A DNA stretch of 64,000 nt from Betaproteobacteria bacterium (GTDB lineage Bacteria > Pseudomonadota > Gammaproteobacteria > Burkholderiales > Burkholderiaceae_C). The translations under genes and the position numbers were made by a program. The notes beneath the pieces were generated by a model that saw only the letters and a list, made by a program, of their open reading frames with translations, did not search any database and was not told where the DNA came from. This document shows, piece by piece, positions 25,189 to 33,376 of this stretch (position 1 is its first letter; each line of letters opens with the position of its first letter). Where the stretch lies: NCBI GenBank assembly GCA_016716535.1, contig JADJWD010000004.1, positions 620,001-684,000 of the forward strand. The letters run 5' to 3'.

Positions 25189-27000
25189 ATGAACACCGCC
25201 GCGCCGCGCGTGCTGGTCACCGGCGCCAGCGGCTATCTCGGCTCCTTGCTCGTGCAGGCGCTGGCGCAGCCGGGCAGCGATGCAGGCAAGCGGCGCTGCG
25301 CCTGCATCATCGGCACCGACGTGCGCGAGCCGCCGGCCGCCGCGCGCCTCGAAGGTGTCGTGCACCAGATCCTCGACGTGCGCGCGCCGGGCCTGCGCGA
25401 GGTGCTCGAACGCCACGCCATCGACACCGTCGTGCACCTGGCGGCGATCGTCACGCCCGGACCGGGCTCGAACCGCGCCTTCGAGCACTCGGTCGACGTG
25501 CTCGGCACGCGCAACGTGCTGGATGCCTGCCTCGCCGCCGGCGTGAAGCGGCTCGTCGTCACCTCGAGCGGTGCGGCCTACGGCTACCACGCCGACAACC
25601 CGGGGTGGATCGACGAGAGCCAGCCGCTGCGCGGCAACGTCGAGTTCGCGTACTCCGACCACAAGCGCCAGGTCGAGGAGCTGCTCGCCGAGGCGCGCCG
25701 GCAGCACCCCGCGCTCGAGCAGGTGGTGCTACGCGTCGGCACGATCCTGGGCGAGGGCACGCGCAACCAGATCACGGCGCTGCTCGAAAAGCCCGTGCTC
25801 ATCGCCGTGCGCGGCTCGCCGAGCCCGTTTGTCTTCGCGTGGGACCGCGATGTCGTCGGCGCGATCGAGCACGCGGTCTTCGGCGGCCCGGCCGGCGCCT
25901 ACAACGTCGCCGGCGACGGCGCGCTCACCGTCGACGAGATCGCGAAGCGGCTGGGCAGACGCTGCGTGCACATCCCCGCCGGCGTGCTGCGCGCGGCGCT
26001 GGCGGTGCTGCACGCGCTGCGCCTTTCGCGCTACGGGCCCGAACAGGTGAACTTCCTGCGCTACCGGCCGGTGCTGGCCAACCGGCGCCTGAAGGAGGAG
26101 TTCGGTTACCGGCCGCAGAAGACCTCGGCCGAGGTGTTCGAGGCTCTTCCGTCGTTCGCACGGCCTCGGGCCACAGTGATGACGCGCGTGCGGCACGACC
26201 TCAACGGTGCCGTCGCGCTCATCACCGGCGCGGCCAGCGGGCTCGGCCTCGCGCTGGTACGTCACACCGCGGCCGCCGGTGCGCGCGTCGCCGCGCTCGA
26301 TGTCGATCGCGCGGGCCTCGATGCGCTGGCTGCTGAAGCCACCACGCGCGGCCACGAGGTGCTCGCCCTGCCCTGCGACGTCACCGACCGCGCCGCCTGC
26401 GAAGGTGCGGTCGCGGAGACCGTCGCGCGCTTCGGCCGCATCGACTGGCTCTTCGCCAACGCCGGCATCAGCCACCACAGCGCCCTCGCGCACACTGCGC
26501 CGCAAGTCATCCGCCGCGTCGTCGAGATCAACTTCTTCGGCGCCGTGCACATCACGCAGGCGGCCCTGCCGCACCTGCTGGCGCGCGGCGGCGCGCTCGT
26601 CGCCGTCTCCAGCGTCGCCGGCTTCTCGCCGCTCTTGGCGCGCACCGGCTACGCCGCGAGCAAGCACGCGCTGCACGGCTTCTTCGACAGCCTGCGGCCC
26701 GAGGTGGCCGCGGCAGGCCTTACCGTGACGCTCGCCTGCCCGTCGTTCGTCGACACCGCGATCGACCGCCATGCGCTCGACGGCCGCGGCCACGCCGGCC
26801 GCCACGCCGCGCGCGTCGTCGTCGGCCGGCCACTGGCAGCGCAGGACGTGGCGCGGCGCGTCTGCGACGCCGCCGCGCGCGGCCGCTCGCGCGTGCTCAT
26901 CGGCCGCACCGCGCACCTGGCGTGGTGGCTCAGCCGCCTGACGCCGGGCGTCTACGAGGCGCTGATGGCGCGGCGCATGCGCGCCGAGCTGGGTGCCTAG
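25189..27000 (+). CDS. fused NAD-dependent epimerase/dehydratase and short-chain dehydrogenase
   Basis: 603 residues, one uninterrupted frame with two Rossmann enzymes. Residues about 1-320 are an extended SDR/epimerase (VTGASGYLGSLL, VVHLAAIVTPGPGSN, YSDHK). Residues about 335-600 are a classical SDR (ALITGAASGLGLALV, NAGISHHSAL, SSVAGFSPL, YAASKHALHGF). Both nucleotide motifs and both YxxxK dyads are intact, so both halves may be active. Substrates are unknown. It lies 16 bases after the ThDP enzyme, suggesting a linked pathway. An in-frame GTG nine bases upstream is an alternative start. Confidence 0.75.
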   Translation: MNTAAPRVLVTGASGYLGSLLVQALAQPGSDAGKRRCACIIGTDVREPPAAARLEGVVHQILDVRAPGLREVLERHAIDTVVHLAAIVTPGPGSNRAFEHSVDVLGTRNVLDACLAAGVKRLVVTSSGAAYGYHADNPGWIDESQPLRGNVEFAYSDHKRQVEELLAEARRQHPALEQVVLRVGTILGEGTRNQITALLEKPVLIAVRGSPSPFVFAWDRDVVGAIEHAVFGGPAGAYNVAGDGALTVDEIAKRLGRRCVHIPAGVLRAALAVLHALRLSRYGPEQVNFLRYRPVLANRRLKEEFGYRPQKTSAEVFEALPSFARPRATVMTRVRHDLNGAVALITGAASGLGLALVRHTAAAGARVAALDVDRAGLDALAAEATTRGHEVLALPCDVTDRAACEGAVAETVARFGRIDWLFANAGISHHSALAHTAPQVIRRVVEINFFGAVHITQAALPHLLARGGALVAVSSVAGFSPLLARTGYAASKHALHGFFDSLRPEVAAAGLTVTLACPSFVDTAIDRHALDGRGHAGRHAARVVVGRPLAAQDVARRVCDAAARGRSRVLIGRTAHLAWWLSRLTPGVYEALMARRMRAELGA

Positions 27001-27333
27001 GGAAGCGCTGATCCGATTTGAGGGCCTCTTACGAGGCCGCTTTGCGCCCCCAGGGCGCACCTCGGGCAACCAACGCCAGCAATCGTTATTGACGATGACG
27101 AGGTTGGACCGCCCGAACAGGCTGAACGAGTGCGCCCCGTTCGCCGCTCACGCCACCCCGGTCAGCTCGGTCTCACACCAAGGCAAGGTGGAACGACTCG
27201 TGCGCGGCTGGCTCTCGACCGCTATGTCCGAGATCGCGGGCGCTGACCAACTTGGCTCCAACCCTTTCGGTTCGAACGGGCAAGAAAGTGCTTGACCTCG
27301 GTGCCGCGCAGAGACCGGCGCGGTCCAGGATGG
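27001..27333. other. non-coding stretch, possible mobile-element scar
   Basis: 333 bases between the SDR fusion and the PEP-CTERM gene (convergent). Composition is less GC-rich than the neighbours and codon bias in open frames is poor. It begins immediately after the TAG with GGAAGCGCTGATC, reminiscent of an IS terminal repeat, but no transposase fragment or matching second end was recognised. Confidence 0.35.
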
Positions 27334-28020
27334 TCAGCGCAAACGCCGGCTGCGGCACTGGCGGCGCGGTGCCCTGATCGCAACGCAGCCGAGCAGGGCC
27401 GCCACCAGCAGCGGCAGCGTGCCCGGCGCGGGCACTGCGCGCACCTGCACGTTGTCCAGCCGCGTGATGTCGTTCTGCCTGTACACGAAGTCGCCCGGGA
27501 TGACCAGCCGCACGACGTGCCCGAGGGCTTCATCGAAGCTGGCGTAGCTGCTGTTGGTGAGGTTGAAGCTCTCGGCGACGAGCGGCACCTCGACCGAGAT
27601 CCACTGATCGAGCACCGCGCCGGCGCCGAAGCCGGCCCGCAGGCGTCCGCCGTCCTCCAGCACGAGCACGACGGCTTCCACCGGCGGGTTCATCACCTCG
27701 CTCTGGCCGGCGATCGAGAACACATCGAAGCGGATCGTGCCGCCGAGGTAAGCGCTCCAGTCTCCGCCCCATGTCAGCGGCGAGAGAAACCACCAACCGC
27801 CCTGGTCGCCGATGTCGCGGGCGGACAAGTGCCCGCCGGGGTTGCCGCCGGCGGCGTTCCAGACGAAGTCGGTCACGCCCTGCGTGCCCTGGCTGGAGTC
27901 GACGAGCCAGCCCTCGTCGCCCACGTCGAAGCCGCTGACCAGAGGAGCGGCGCTGACGAGTGAACTTGCGGCCGCCAGCGCGATGGCGCAGCTGAACCGT
28001 TTGAGCATGGCATACGACAT
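27334..28020 (-). CDS. PEP-CTERM protein with laminin-B-like domain
   Basis: 228 residues. Sec signal peptide (LKRFSCAIALAAASSLVSA). The body (FDVGDEGWLVDS, GGNPGGHLSARDIGDQGGWWFLSP, GGTIRFDVFS, WISVEVPL) resembles a laminin IV type A/beta-sandwich carbohydrate-binding fold. The C-terminus VPAPGTLPLLVAALLGC... followed by an Arg-rich tail is a PEP-CTERM sorting signal, recognised by exosortase. It is therefore probably exported to the surface or extracellular matrix. Start at 28020 is supported by GGGAGAG. Downstream of the lipoprotein gene by 10 bases. Confidence 0.75.
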   Translation of the reverse strand: MSYAMLKRFSCAIALAAASSLVSAAPLVSGFDVGDEGWLVDSSQGTQGVTDFVWNAAGGNPGGHLSARDIGDQGGWWFLSPLTWGGDWSAYLGGTIRFDVFSIAGQSEVMNPPVEAVVLVLEDGGRLRAGFGAGAVLDQWISVEVPLVAESFNLTNSSYASFDEALGHVVRLVIPGDFVYRQNDITRLDNVQVRAVPAPGTLPLLVAALLGCVAIRAPRRQCRSRRLR

Positions 28021-28030
28021 GAGACTCTCC

Positions 28031-28423
28031 CTATTCGATCGGTGGTCGCGCGGGGGACATGGCGGTCGGCTGCCTGCTTCGCACCTTCAGCGCCAGGTCC
28101 CTGGTGAAGTCAGGCAGCGCCAGATCGAGCGCGCCCTGGCTCGAGCTGGCCTGCCGCACGGCGAGGGGACCGCCATCGGCGACATCGCGCGCACTGTCCA
28201 CCGCATACACCGCGTGCTCGGCGGCGACTGCGGCCTCGGCGAGCGCGACATCGAACAGCGCCCGCTGCCCCGGCGTGTCGGCCCAGGCCGTCACCGCATG
28301 GCCGACGTGCACATGGGCGATCGTCGGCAACTCGACCGTGACGCAGCCACCCAGTGCGGCGGTGGCCAACAGCAACGCGGCGACGCCGCGCCGGCGCCGG
28401 CTCGGTGGCTTCACTGTGCTCAT
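28031..28423 (-). CDS. small lipoprotein of unknown function
   Basis: 130 residues with an Arg-rich N-terminus and lipobox ALGGC near residue 27. The mature part is Ala-rich with HVHVGHAVTAWADTPGQRALFDVALAEAAVAAEHA, and I recognise no domain. The His-rich segment HVHVGH could bind metal. The gene is 10 bases upstream of the PEP-CTERM gene on the same strand and carries an excellent FNR/DNR box 54 bases before its start. Confidence 0.6.
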   Translation of the reverse strand: MSTVKPPSRRRRGVAALLLATAALGGCVTVELPTIAHVHVGHAVTAWADTPGQRALFDVALAEAAVAAEHAVYAVDSARDVADGGPLAVRQASSSQGALDLALPDFTRDLALKVRSRQPTAMSPARPPIE

Positions 28424-28476
28424 GGCAGGAGGCTGGCTGGGTGTGGGGTGTTATCCGCCCCTCGCGGCGAGCCGCA

Positions 28477-28490
28477 TTGACCTGGGTCAA
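28477..28490. promoter_or_regulatory. FNR/DNR-type box TTGACCTGGGTCAA
   Basis: Perfect 5-4-5 inverted repeat TTGAC-CTGG-GTCAA. It lies 54 bases upstream of the lipoprotein start on the minus strand, so it probably drives the lipoprotein-PEP-CTERM pair. The same core recurs at nirS, usp, DUF2249, ubiU and the Crp/Fnr gene. Confidence 0.7.
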
Positions 28491-28565
28491 GACGTACCCG
28501 GCCGAGGGGACCTCGCGCGGCCCGCCCTCGTGCGCTGCCCGCTGCCCGCAGCCCCGTGGAGCCGC

Positions 28566-29722
28566 CTACGGCATGACCTCCACGTACTCGTAGACCTCGG
28601 CGTCGGTCAGCCGCCGGCGCACCGGCAGCGGCAGGCGCGCGAACCAGGCCGCGGGGTCGTGGCGGTCGACCTCGCGGCCCATGAAGCGCACGAGCCGCAG
28701 ATCGGTTCGACGACCTGCGTGCGGTAGTGCTCGTCGCCTTTCACGTAGGCGAGCCACAGGTTCTTCATGCAGTTGCCGCGGCACCAGCTGTAGGCCTCGC
28801 AGCGTTCACACGGCATCGCCGGCGTGGGCTGCAGCGGGCTCGCCTTCAGCCAGTTGCCCTGGATCTCGCCCATCTGCAGATCGTGGGCGTACATCAGGTC
28901 GGGGCAAGGGAAGATCTGGCCGCTCGGCATCACGTTCAGAAGATGCGTCGACGCGCGGCACTGCGTGCGCCCGGCGTACAGCTCGCGCGCGCGGTTGGGC
29001 AGCAGCTTGTTGCGCACGATGCCCATGATCGGCACCAGCGGGTACAGCGCCTCGGTCGATGCGAAGAAGCGTTCGACGAGCCGCGCCAGCACCGCCTGGC
29101 GCCGCGCGAGCGAATCGCCGCCGTACATCTCGCCGGCGACGAACTGCCAGTACAGGTAGTCGAAGACACCGTCGGCCCCGTCGCCACCCACCAGCCCGTC
29201 GAGTTCCTCGAAGGTGGTTTCCGGGTTGCCCCAGGTGACGCGCGCGGTGACGGTGCCGCCGATGCGCGCGCGCACCGCGGCGAGGTTGCGCTTCACCTGC
29301 CGCCAGATGCCGCGGCCGCGGTAGCCGTCGGTGATCGCTTCGCCGCCGTCGATCGACACGAGCACGTTCGCCAGCCGTGCCAGCACCGCATCGGGCAGGT
29401 CGTCGATCAGCGTGCCGTTGGTCTGCAGCTGGTAGCGCCAGCCGGGAAAACGCTCGATCACCGCTTCCATCAGCGGCCGGTTCAGCGTCGGCTCGCCGCC
29501 GTAGAAGGTGACGATGACCTCCTTGCCCGCCAGGTGCGTGGCGACGAAGCGCGCGAGCTGGTCGAGGTCGTAGCGCACCTCGATCTGCGAGCCGAGCACC
29601 TCGCCGACGCCGAGCGAGCAATAGGTGCACTTCAGGTTGCACTTCAGCGTCGTCAGCAGTTGCAGCTCGACGCGCCCGCCGACGATGGCGTCGGCGTCCG
29701 AGGCCGGCGCGGCGGCCGGCAT
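28566..29722 (-). CDS. radical SAM/SPASM protein, frameshifted near the 3' end
   Basis: About 385 residues if one frameshift is corrected. The radical SAM motif C-x3-C-x2-C is CNLKCTYC (C28, C32, C35), followed by FYGGEPTLN. C-terminal auxiliary-cluster cysteines appear in GRTQCRAST...FPCPD and MPCERCEAYSWCRGNC, the SPASM type found in peptide or protein maturases. After VVEPIC (near 28700) the conserved C-terminus FMGREVDRHDPAAWFARLPL continues in another frame, implying one missing base. Not NirJ by sequence. Substrate unknown; downstream genes are the lipoprotein and PEP-CTERM protein. Confidence 0.7.
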
Positions 29723-29940
29723 GAGTGAGAGGTCCTCGCGGACATGGCTTCTCCGATGGGGCAATGTGAAGGCCGCGCCACGGACTCGGCCGCGGCGCAC
29801 GCGACGGGCTTCAGCGCCGCCGCGGCGGCCCGTGCTCGGGCAAGGCCGTCGGGCCGAAACGCAGCCAGCCGGAGAACGCCCGCTCGCTCGGCGGCGAGCG
29901 CAGGCGTCGGGTGGCGGCGGGGTCGGAGAAGCTCACGACA

Positions 29941-29972
29941 AGCGGTTCGGCAGCGGTTCGGCAGCGGTTCGG
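29941..29972. repeat. 11-bp tandem repeat, three copies
   Basis: AGCGGTTCGGC repeated twice in full plus a 10-base third copy, with no mismatches. It lies about 40 bases upstream of the FNR-like box of ubiU. It could be a direct-repeat operator or a replication-slippage product; no partner protein is evident. Confidence 0.7.
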
Positions 29973-30010
29973 AGAACGCCGGCCTTTATCCCCGCTGGCC
30001 GCCTATTGCC

Positions 30011-30024
30011 ATGACCTGGGTCAA
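30011..30024. promoter_or_regulatory. FNR/DNR-type box upstream of ubiU
   Basis: ATGAC-CTGG-GTCAA matches the TTGAC-CTGG-GTCAA core of this window except for its first base. It lies 105 bases upstream of the ubiU ATG, a plausible position for anaerobic activation of O2-independent ubiquinone synthesis. Confidence 0.6.
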
Positions 30025-30128
30025 TCCTCGCCGGCCGCAGCATGGGGCCCTGCCAATTGAACTGGGACAAGGACCCCGCCGCGCCGCGCTTCAGCATCGC
30101 CGTTTTTCCCGCGTTCCGCCTTCCCTCG

Positions 30129-31157
30129 ATGCCCGCCACCTCCTCCGCTGCACCGGCCCGCAAGCCCGCCCTCGTCTGCCCTGCCGGCTCGCTGCGCGCG
30201 CTGCAGATGGCGGTGGACGCCGGCGCCGACGCCGTCTACCTCGGCTTGAAGGACGCCACCAACGCGCGCAACTTCGCGGGCCTGAACTTCGACGACGAGC
30301 AGGTCGCCGAGGGCGTGCGCTACGCACACCGCCGCGGCGCCGAGGTGCTGATGGCGCTGAACACCTTCGCCGACGCGCGCGACGACACGCCGTGGCGGCG
30401 CGCCGTCGAGCGCGCCGCCGCGCTCGGCGCCGACGCGCTGATCGTCGCCGACACGGCGGTGATGGCCTACGTGCGCGACCACCTGCCGCAGCTGCGCCTG
30501 CACCTGTCGGTGCAGGCCTCGGCCACCACCTACGAGGCGATCGAGTTCTACCGCGAGCGCTACGGCATCCGGCGCGCCGTGCTGCCGCGCGTGCTGACGC
30601 TGTCGCAGGTGCAGCACGTGGCGCGCCACACCGGCGCCGAGATCGAGGTCTTCGGCTTCGGGAGCCTGTGCGTGATGGTCGAGGGGCGCTGCGCGCTGTC
30701 GTCGTACGTCACCGGGCAGTCGCCGAACACCGCGGGCGTGTGCTCGCCGCCCTCGGCGGTGCGCTGGAACGAAACGGCCAGCGGCGTCGAGGCGCGCCTG
30801 AACGGCGTGCTGATCGACCGTTATGCGCCCGGCGAGCCGCGCGGCTACCCGACGCTGTGCAAGGGCCGCTTCGTCGTCGAGGGCGTGCGCGACTACGCGA
30901 TCGAGGAGCCGACGAGCCTGAACACGCTGGCGCTGCTGCCGCAGCTCATCGACGCCGGCGTCAAGGCGATCAAGATCGAAGGCCGGCAACGCAGCCCCAG
31001 CTACGTGGCCGCCGTGACGCGCGTCTGGCGCGCCGCGATCGACGCCGCCGCCGGCAGCGAACGCTACTCGGTGCAACCGGCCTGGAGCGCCGAACTCGGC
31101 CGCTGGGCCGAAGGGCAACAGCACACGCTGGGCGCCTACGACCGGCCTTGGCGGTGA
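30129..31157 (+). CDS. ubiU: U32-family protein UbiU, O2-independent ubiquinone biosynthesis
   Basis: 342 residues of the peptidase U32 family. Opening LVCPAGSLRALQMAVDAGADAVYLGLK is characteristic. Cysteines C181 and C188 (SLCVMVEGRC), C205 (AGVCSPP) and one in YPTLCKGRF match the four [4Fe-4S] ligands of UbiU. UbiU and UbiV form a complex that hydroxylates the ubiquinone ring without O2, using prephenate as hydroxyl donor in E. coli. Overlaps ubiV (TGATG). The chosen ATG removes an unsupported upstream extension. Confidence 0.88.
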   Translation: MPATSSAAPARKPALVCPAGSLRALQMAVDAGADAVYLGLKDATNARNFAGLNFDDEQVAEGVRYAHRRGAEVLMALNTFADARDDTPWRRAVERAAALGADALIVADTAVMAYVRDHLPQLRLHLSVQASATTYEAIEFYRERYGIRRAVLPRVLTLSQVQHVARHTGAEIEVFGFGSLCVMVEGRCALSSYVTGQSPNTAGVCSPPSAVRWNETASGVEARLNGVLIDRYAPGEPRGYPTLCKGRFVVEGVRDYAIEEPTSLNTLALLPQLIDAGVKAIKIEGRQRSPSYVAAVTRVWRAAIDAAAGSERYSVQPAWSAELGRWAEGQQHTLGAYDRPWR

Positions 31158-32215
31158 TGACGGCGGTGAAAACGATGGACACGATGACGAATCCCGCTGC
31201 GAACGACGCGACGACGCAGCCGGCGACGCAAAGTCGCATCGACCTGACCGTCGGCCCGGTGCTCTACTGGTGGCCGCGCGAGACGCTGATGGCCTTCTAC
31301 GCCGAGGTCGCCGAAAGCGCCGCGCGCACCGTCGTGCTCGGCGAGGTCGTCTGCTCGCGCCGCAACGAGATGCGGCACGAGGACTGGCTGGCGCTGGCGC
31401 GTGACCTCACCGCCGCCGGCAAGGAGGTCGTGCTGGCGACGCAGGCACTCCTGGCCAGCGAGGCCGAGCTGCGCACGATGCGGCGCCTCTGCGAACAGGA
31501 CGAGTTCGCCGTCGAGGCCGGCGATGCGTCGGCGCTGCACGTGCTGGCCGCGCAAGCGCTGGCGTCGGCGTCGAGGCCCACGCGCCGGCCGTTTGTGCTC
31601 GGCCCGCACATCAACGTCTACAACCGCGCCGCGCTCGCCGAGCACGCGGCGCTCGGCGCAGGCACCTGGGTACCGCCGGTCGAACTGGCGCTCGACGCGG
31701 CGGCGCTCGCGAACCCGGCGAGCGACCCGGTGCGCGGGCCCGCCGGGGCGATCGCCACCGAGGTGTTCGGCTTCGGACGATTGCCGCTCGCGTTCTCGGC
31801 GCGCTGCTTCACCGCCCGCCACCACCACCTGCCCAAGGACAGCTGCGACTTCCGCTGCCGCGGCGACGCCGACGGCCTGCTGCTGAAAAGCAGCGAAGGC
31901 GAGCCGTTCCTCGTGCTCAACGGCATCCAGACGCAGTCGGCCGGCGTGCACTCGCTGCTCGGCGACGCGAAGGCGCTGCGCGCCCACGGCATCACGCGCG
32001 TGCGGTTGTCGCCGTGCGGCAGCGGCTTCGCCGAGGTGCTGCGCCGCTTCGACGCCGTCTACAACGAAGGCGCCGCGCCGGCCGAGGCCTTCGAGGCACT
32101 GCGCTCGCTCGGCCTGCCCGGCGCGCTGGTCAACGGCTACGCCCACCGCCGGCCCGGCCTGGAGGCGCTGCCGGCGTTGCAGGCGCTGGGCACGCCGGCG
32201 GCGCTGGCGTCCTGA
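31157..32215 (+). CDS. ubiV: U32-family protein UbiV, O2-independent ubiquinone biosynthesis
   Basis: 352 residues, second U32-type protein. It contains VGPVLYWWPRETLMAFYAEVA near the N-terminus and Fe-S cysteines in GEVVCSRRNEMRHEDW and ARCFTARHHHLPKDSCDFRC, the UbiV pattern (one early Cys, three clustered). Partner of UbiU in anaerobic ring hydroxylation. The start ATG shares a base with the ubiU stop; an in-frame ATG 18 bases downstream is possible. Confidence 0.88.
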   Translation: MTAVKTMDTMTNPAANDATTQPATQSRIDLTVGPVLYWWPRETLMAFYAEVAESAARTVVLGEVVCSRRNEMRHEDWLALARDLTAAGKEVVLATQALLASEAELRTMRRLCEQDEFAVEAGDASALHVLAAQALASASRPTRRPFVLGPHINVYNRAALAEHAALGAGTWVPPVELALDAAALANPASDPVRGPAGAIATEVFGFGRLPLAFSARCFTARHHHLPKDSCDFRCRGDADGLLLKSSEGEPFLVLNGIQTQSAGVHSLLGDAKALRAHGITRVRLSPCGSGFAEVLRRFDAVYNEGAAPAEAFEALRSLGLPGALVNGYAHRRPGLEALPALQALGTPAALAS

Positions 32216-32235
32216 TGCATTTCCGGAGGGTCGTG

Positions 32236-32703
32236 ATGCGTCCACCGTTCCCCCGCCTGCCTGCCGTGCCGGCGTTGCCTGCCCTGCCCGCCTTGCCGGC
32301 ATTCATCGGCGCCGTCGTCGCGCGCGGCCGCAGCGTCGTGCGCCGGCTGCCGCCGCAGCCGCCCTCGTGGATTGCGGCGCGCGTGCTCGACCGCCTGCTG
32401 CTGCCGCGCCTGAGCGCGGCGCAGCGGCAAGCGCTCGCCGGCCGCGTCGTTGAGCTCGAGCTGCTCGAGCCGGGGCTGCGCTTTCTGCTCGTGCTTGGCG
32501 AGGGCGGCTTCGCCGTCGCCGACAGCGGCCAGGCGCCGGCCGTCGTCATCCGCGCGCAGGCGCCGGCGCTGTGGCGCCTGGTGCGCGGCGAGGACGACGC
32601 CGACCGCCTCTTCTTCGACCGCGCGCTGGTGATGGAAGGTGACACCGAGTTCGGCCTCGAGCTGAAAAACACGCTCGACGCGATCGGGCCGCTGCTGCGC
32701 TGA
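32236..32703 (+). CDS. ubiT: SCP2-domain accessory factor UbiT
   Basis: 155 residues. Start at 32236 is chosen for GGAGGG five bases upstream; an earlier ATG overlaps the ubiV stop. A Pro/Leu-rich N-terminus is followed by an SCP2 lipid-binding domain (about residues 45-155; LDRLLLPRLS, ELELLEPGLRFLLVLGEGGFAVADSG, DTEFGLELKNTLDAI). UbiT carries polyprenyl intermediates in the O2-independent ubiquinone pathway, as UbiJ does aerobically. Third gene of ubiUVT. Confidence 0.85.
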   Translation: MRPPFPRLPAVPALPALPALPAFIGAVVARGRSVVRRLPPQPPSWIAARVLDRLLLPRLSAAQRQALAGRVVELELLEPGLRFLLVLGEGGFAVADSGQAPAVVIRAQAPALWRLVRGEDDADRLFFDRALVMEGDTEFGLELKNTLDAIGPLLR

Positions 32704-32726
32704 AGCGGCCCGGCTCGCGGCGACCT

Positions 32727-33062
32727 TCAGCCCGGCGCGCCGAGTGCGATTGTCACCAGCGCCGAGAAGTCGCTGATCGCCAAAAGCGAGTGCGGCTCGC
32801 CGGCGTCGAGGTGGATGAAGTCGCCCGCGCGCAGGCGGTGCACGGCCCCGGGCACGCCGAAGTCGACCTCGCCGGCGAGCACGTAGACCGTCACCTCGCC
32901 CGGCGCGCTGTGCTCGCGCAGGCGCTTGCCGGCCGGCAGCACGAGGTGCACGACCTCGACCTGGCGGCCCTTGATCAGCGCCGTCGTGCGCCCGCCGCCT
33001 TCGCCGCCAGCCAGCGCCGCGACGCTGAACGGCACCCCCGGCCGCGCGTGCGGCTGCGCCAC
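32727..33062 (-). CDS. cupin-domain protein
   Basis: 111 residues from GTG 33062, two bases after the DUF2249 stop. Single cupin barrel: QVEVVHLVLPAGKRLREHSAPGEVTVYVLAGEVDFGV (motif 1-like) and LRAGDFIHLDAGEPHSLLAISD (motif 2, GxxxxxxxxxPHxxxA). Fewer metal ligands than enzymatic cupins; His in EHS and PHS. Last gene of the minus-strand hemerythrin-DUF2249-cupin unit. Perhaps a sensor or detoxification accessory; function unknown. Confidence 0.75.
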   Translation of the reverse strand: MAQPHARPGVPFSVAALAGGEGGGRTTALIKGRQVEVVHLVLPAGKRLREHSAPGEVTVYVLAGEVDFGVPGAVHRLRAGDFIHLDAGEPHSLLAISDFSALVTIALGAPG

Positions 33063-33064
33063 GG

Positions 33065-33325
33065 CTACGCCTTGACGTTGAAGTCGATGACCACGCCCTC
33101 GGGCGCGCGCTGGCGGTACTGCACCTCGACACGCTCGCCGTAACGTTGCTCGATCTGCGCCAGCAGCGGCAGCGGGTCGTGGTCGTTGACGAAGCGCATC
33201 GTCTCGCCCGGGTGCAGCGCATCGAGCGCGCCGAAGATCGCCGCATGGCGAAAGCGCTTGGCGATGCCGCGTGCATCGAACGGGTACAGGGCGTCGGGCG
33301 ACAGGTGCAGGTGGGGCTGGGACAT
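33065..33325 (-). CDS. DUF2249 protein
   Basis: 86 residues. DUF2249 hallmark: DALYPFDARGIAKRFRHAAIFGALDALHPGETMRFVNDHDPLPLL. Family members are small alpha/beta proteins of unknown function that recur beside hemerythrins, NO reductases and nitrite reductases in denitrifiers; a heme/NO-related role has been proposed on context. Here it is 51 bases after the hemerythrin and followed by the cupin, with two paralogues elsewhere in the window. Confidence 0.8.
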   Translation of the reverse strand: MSQPHLHLSPDALYPFDARGIAKRFRHAAIFGALDALHPGETMRFVNDHDPLPLLAQIEQRYGERVEVQYRQRAPEGVVIDFNVKA

Positions 33326-33376
33326 GGGGCAGGTGTCGGTTGGGGAAATGGGGGAATCGCCGGGGTGGCGGCACCT

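Larger units (their letters stand above)
29723..30128. other. intergenic region with tandem repeat and FNR-type box
   Basis: 406 bases between the divergent radical SAM and ubiU genes. Open frames here have no recognisable domain. It holds an 11-bp tandem repeat (29941-29972) and an FNR-like box (30011-30024). Only the ubiU promoter function is inferred. Confidence 0.5.

Noticed and set aside
28566..29722. Radical SAM gene as heme d1 enzyme NirJ
   Set aside because: Its motif context (LKCNLKCTYCSLG, extended SPASM cysteines) does not resemble NirJ, and no other nir d1 genes are near.
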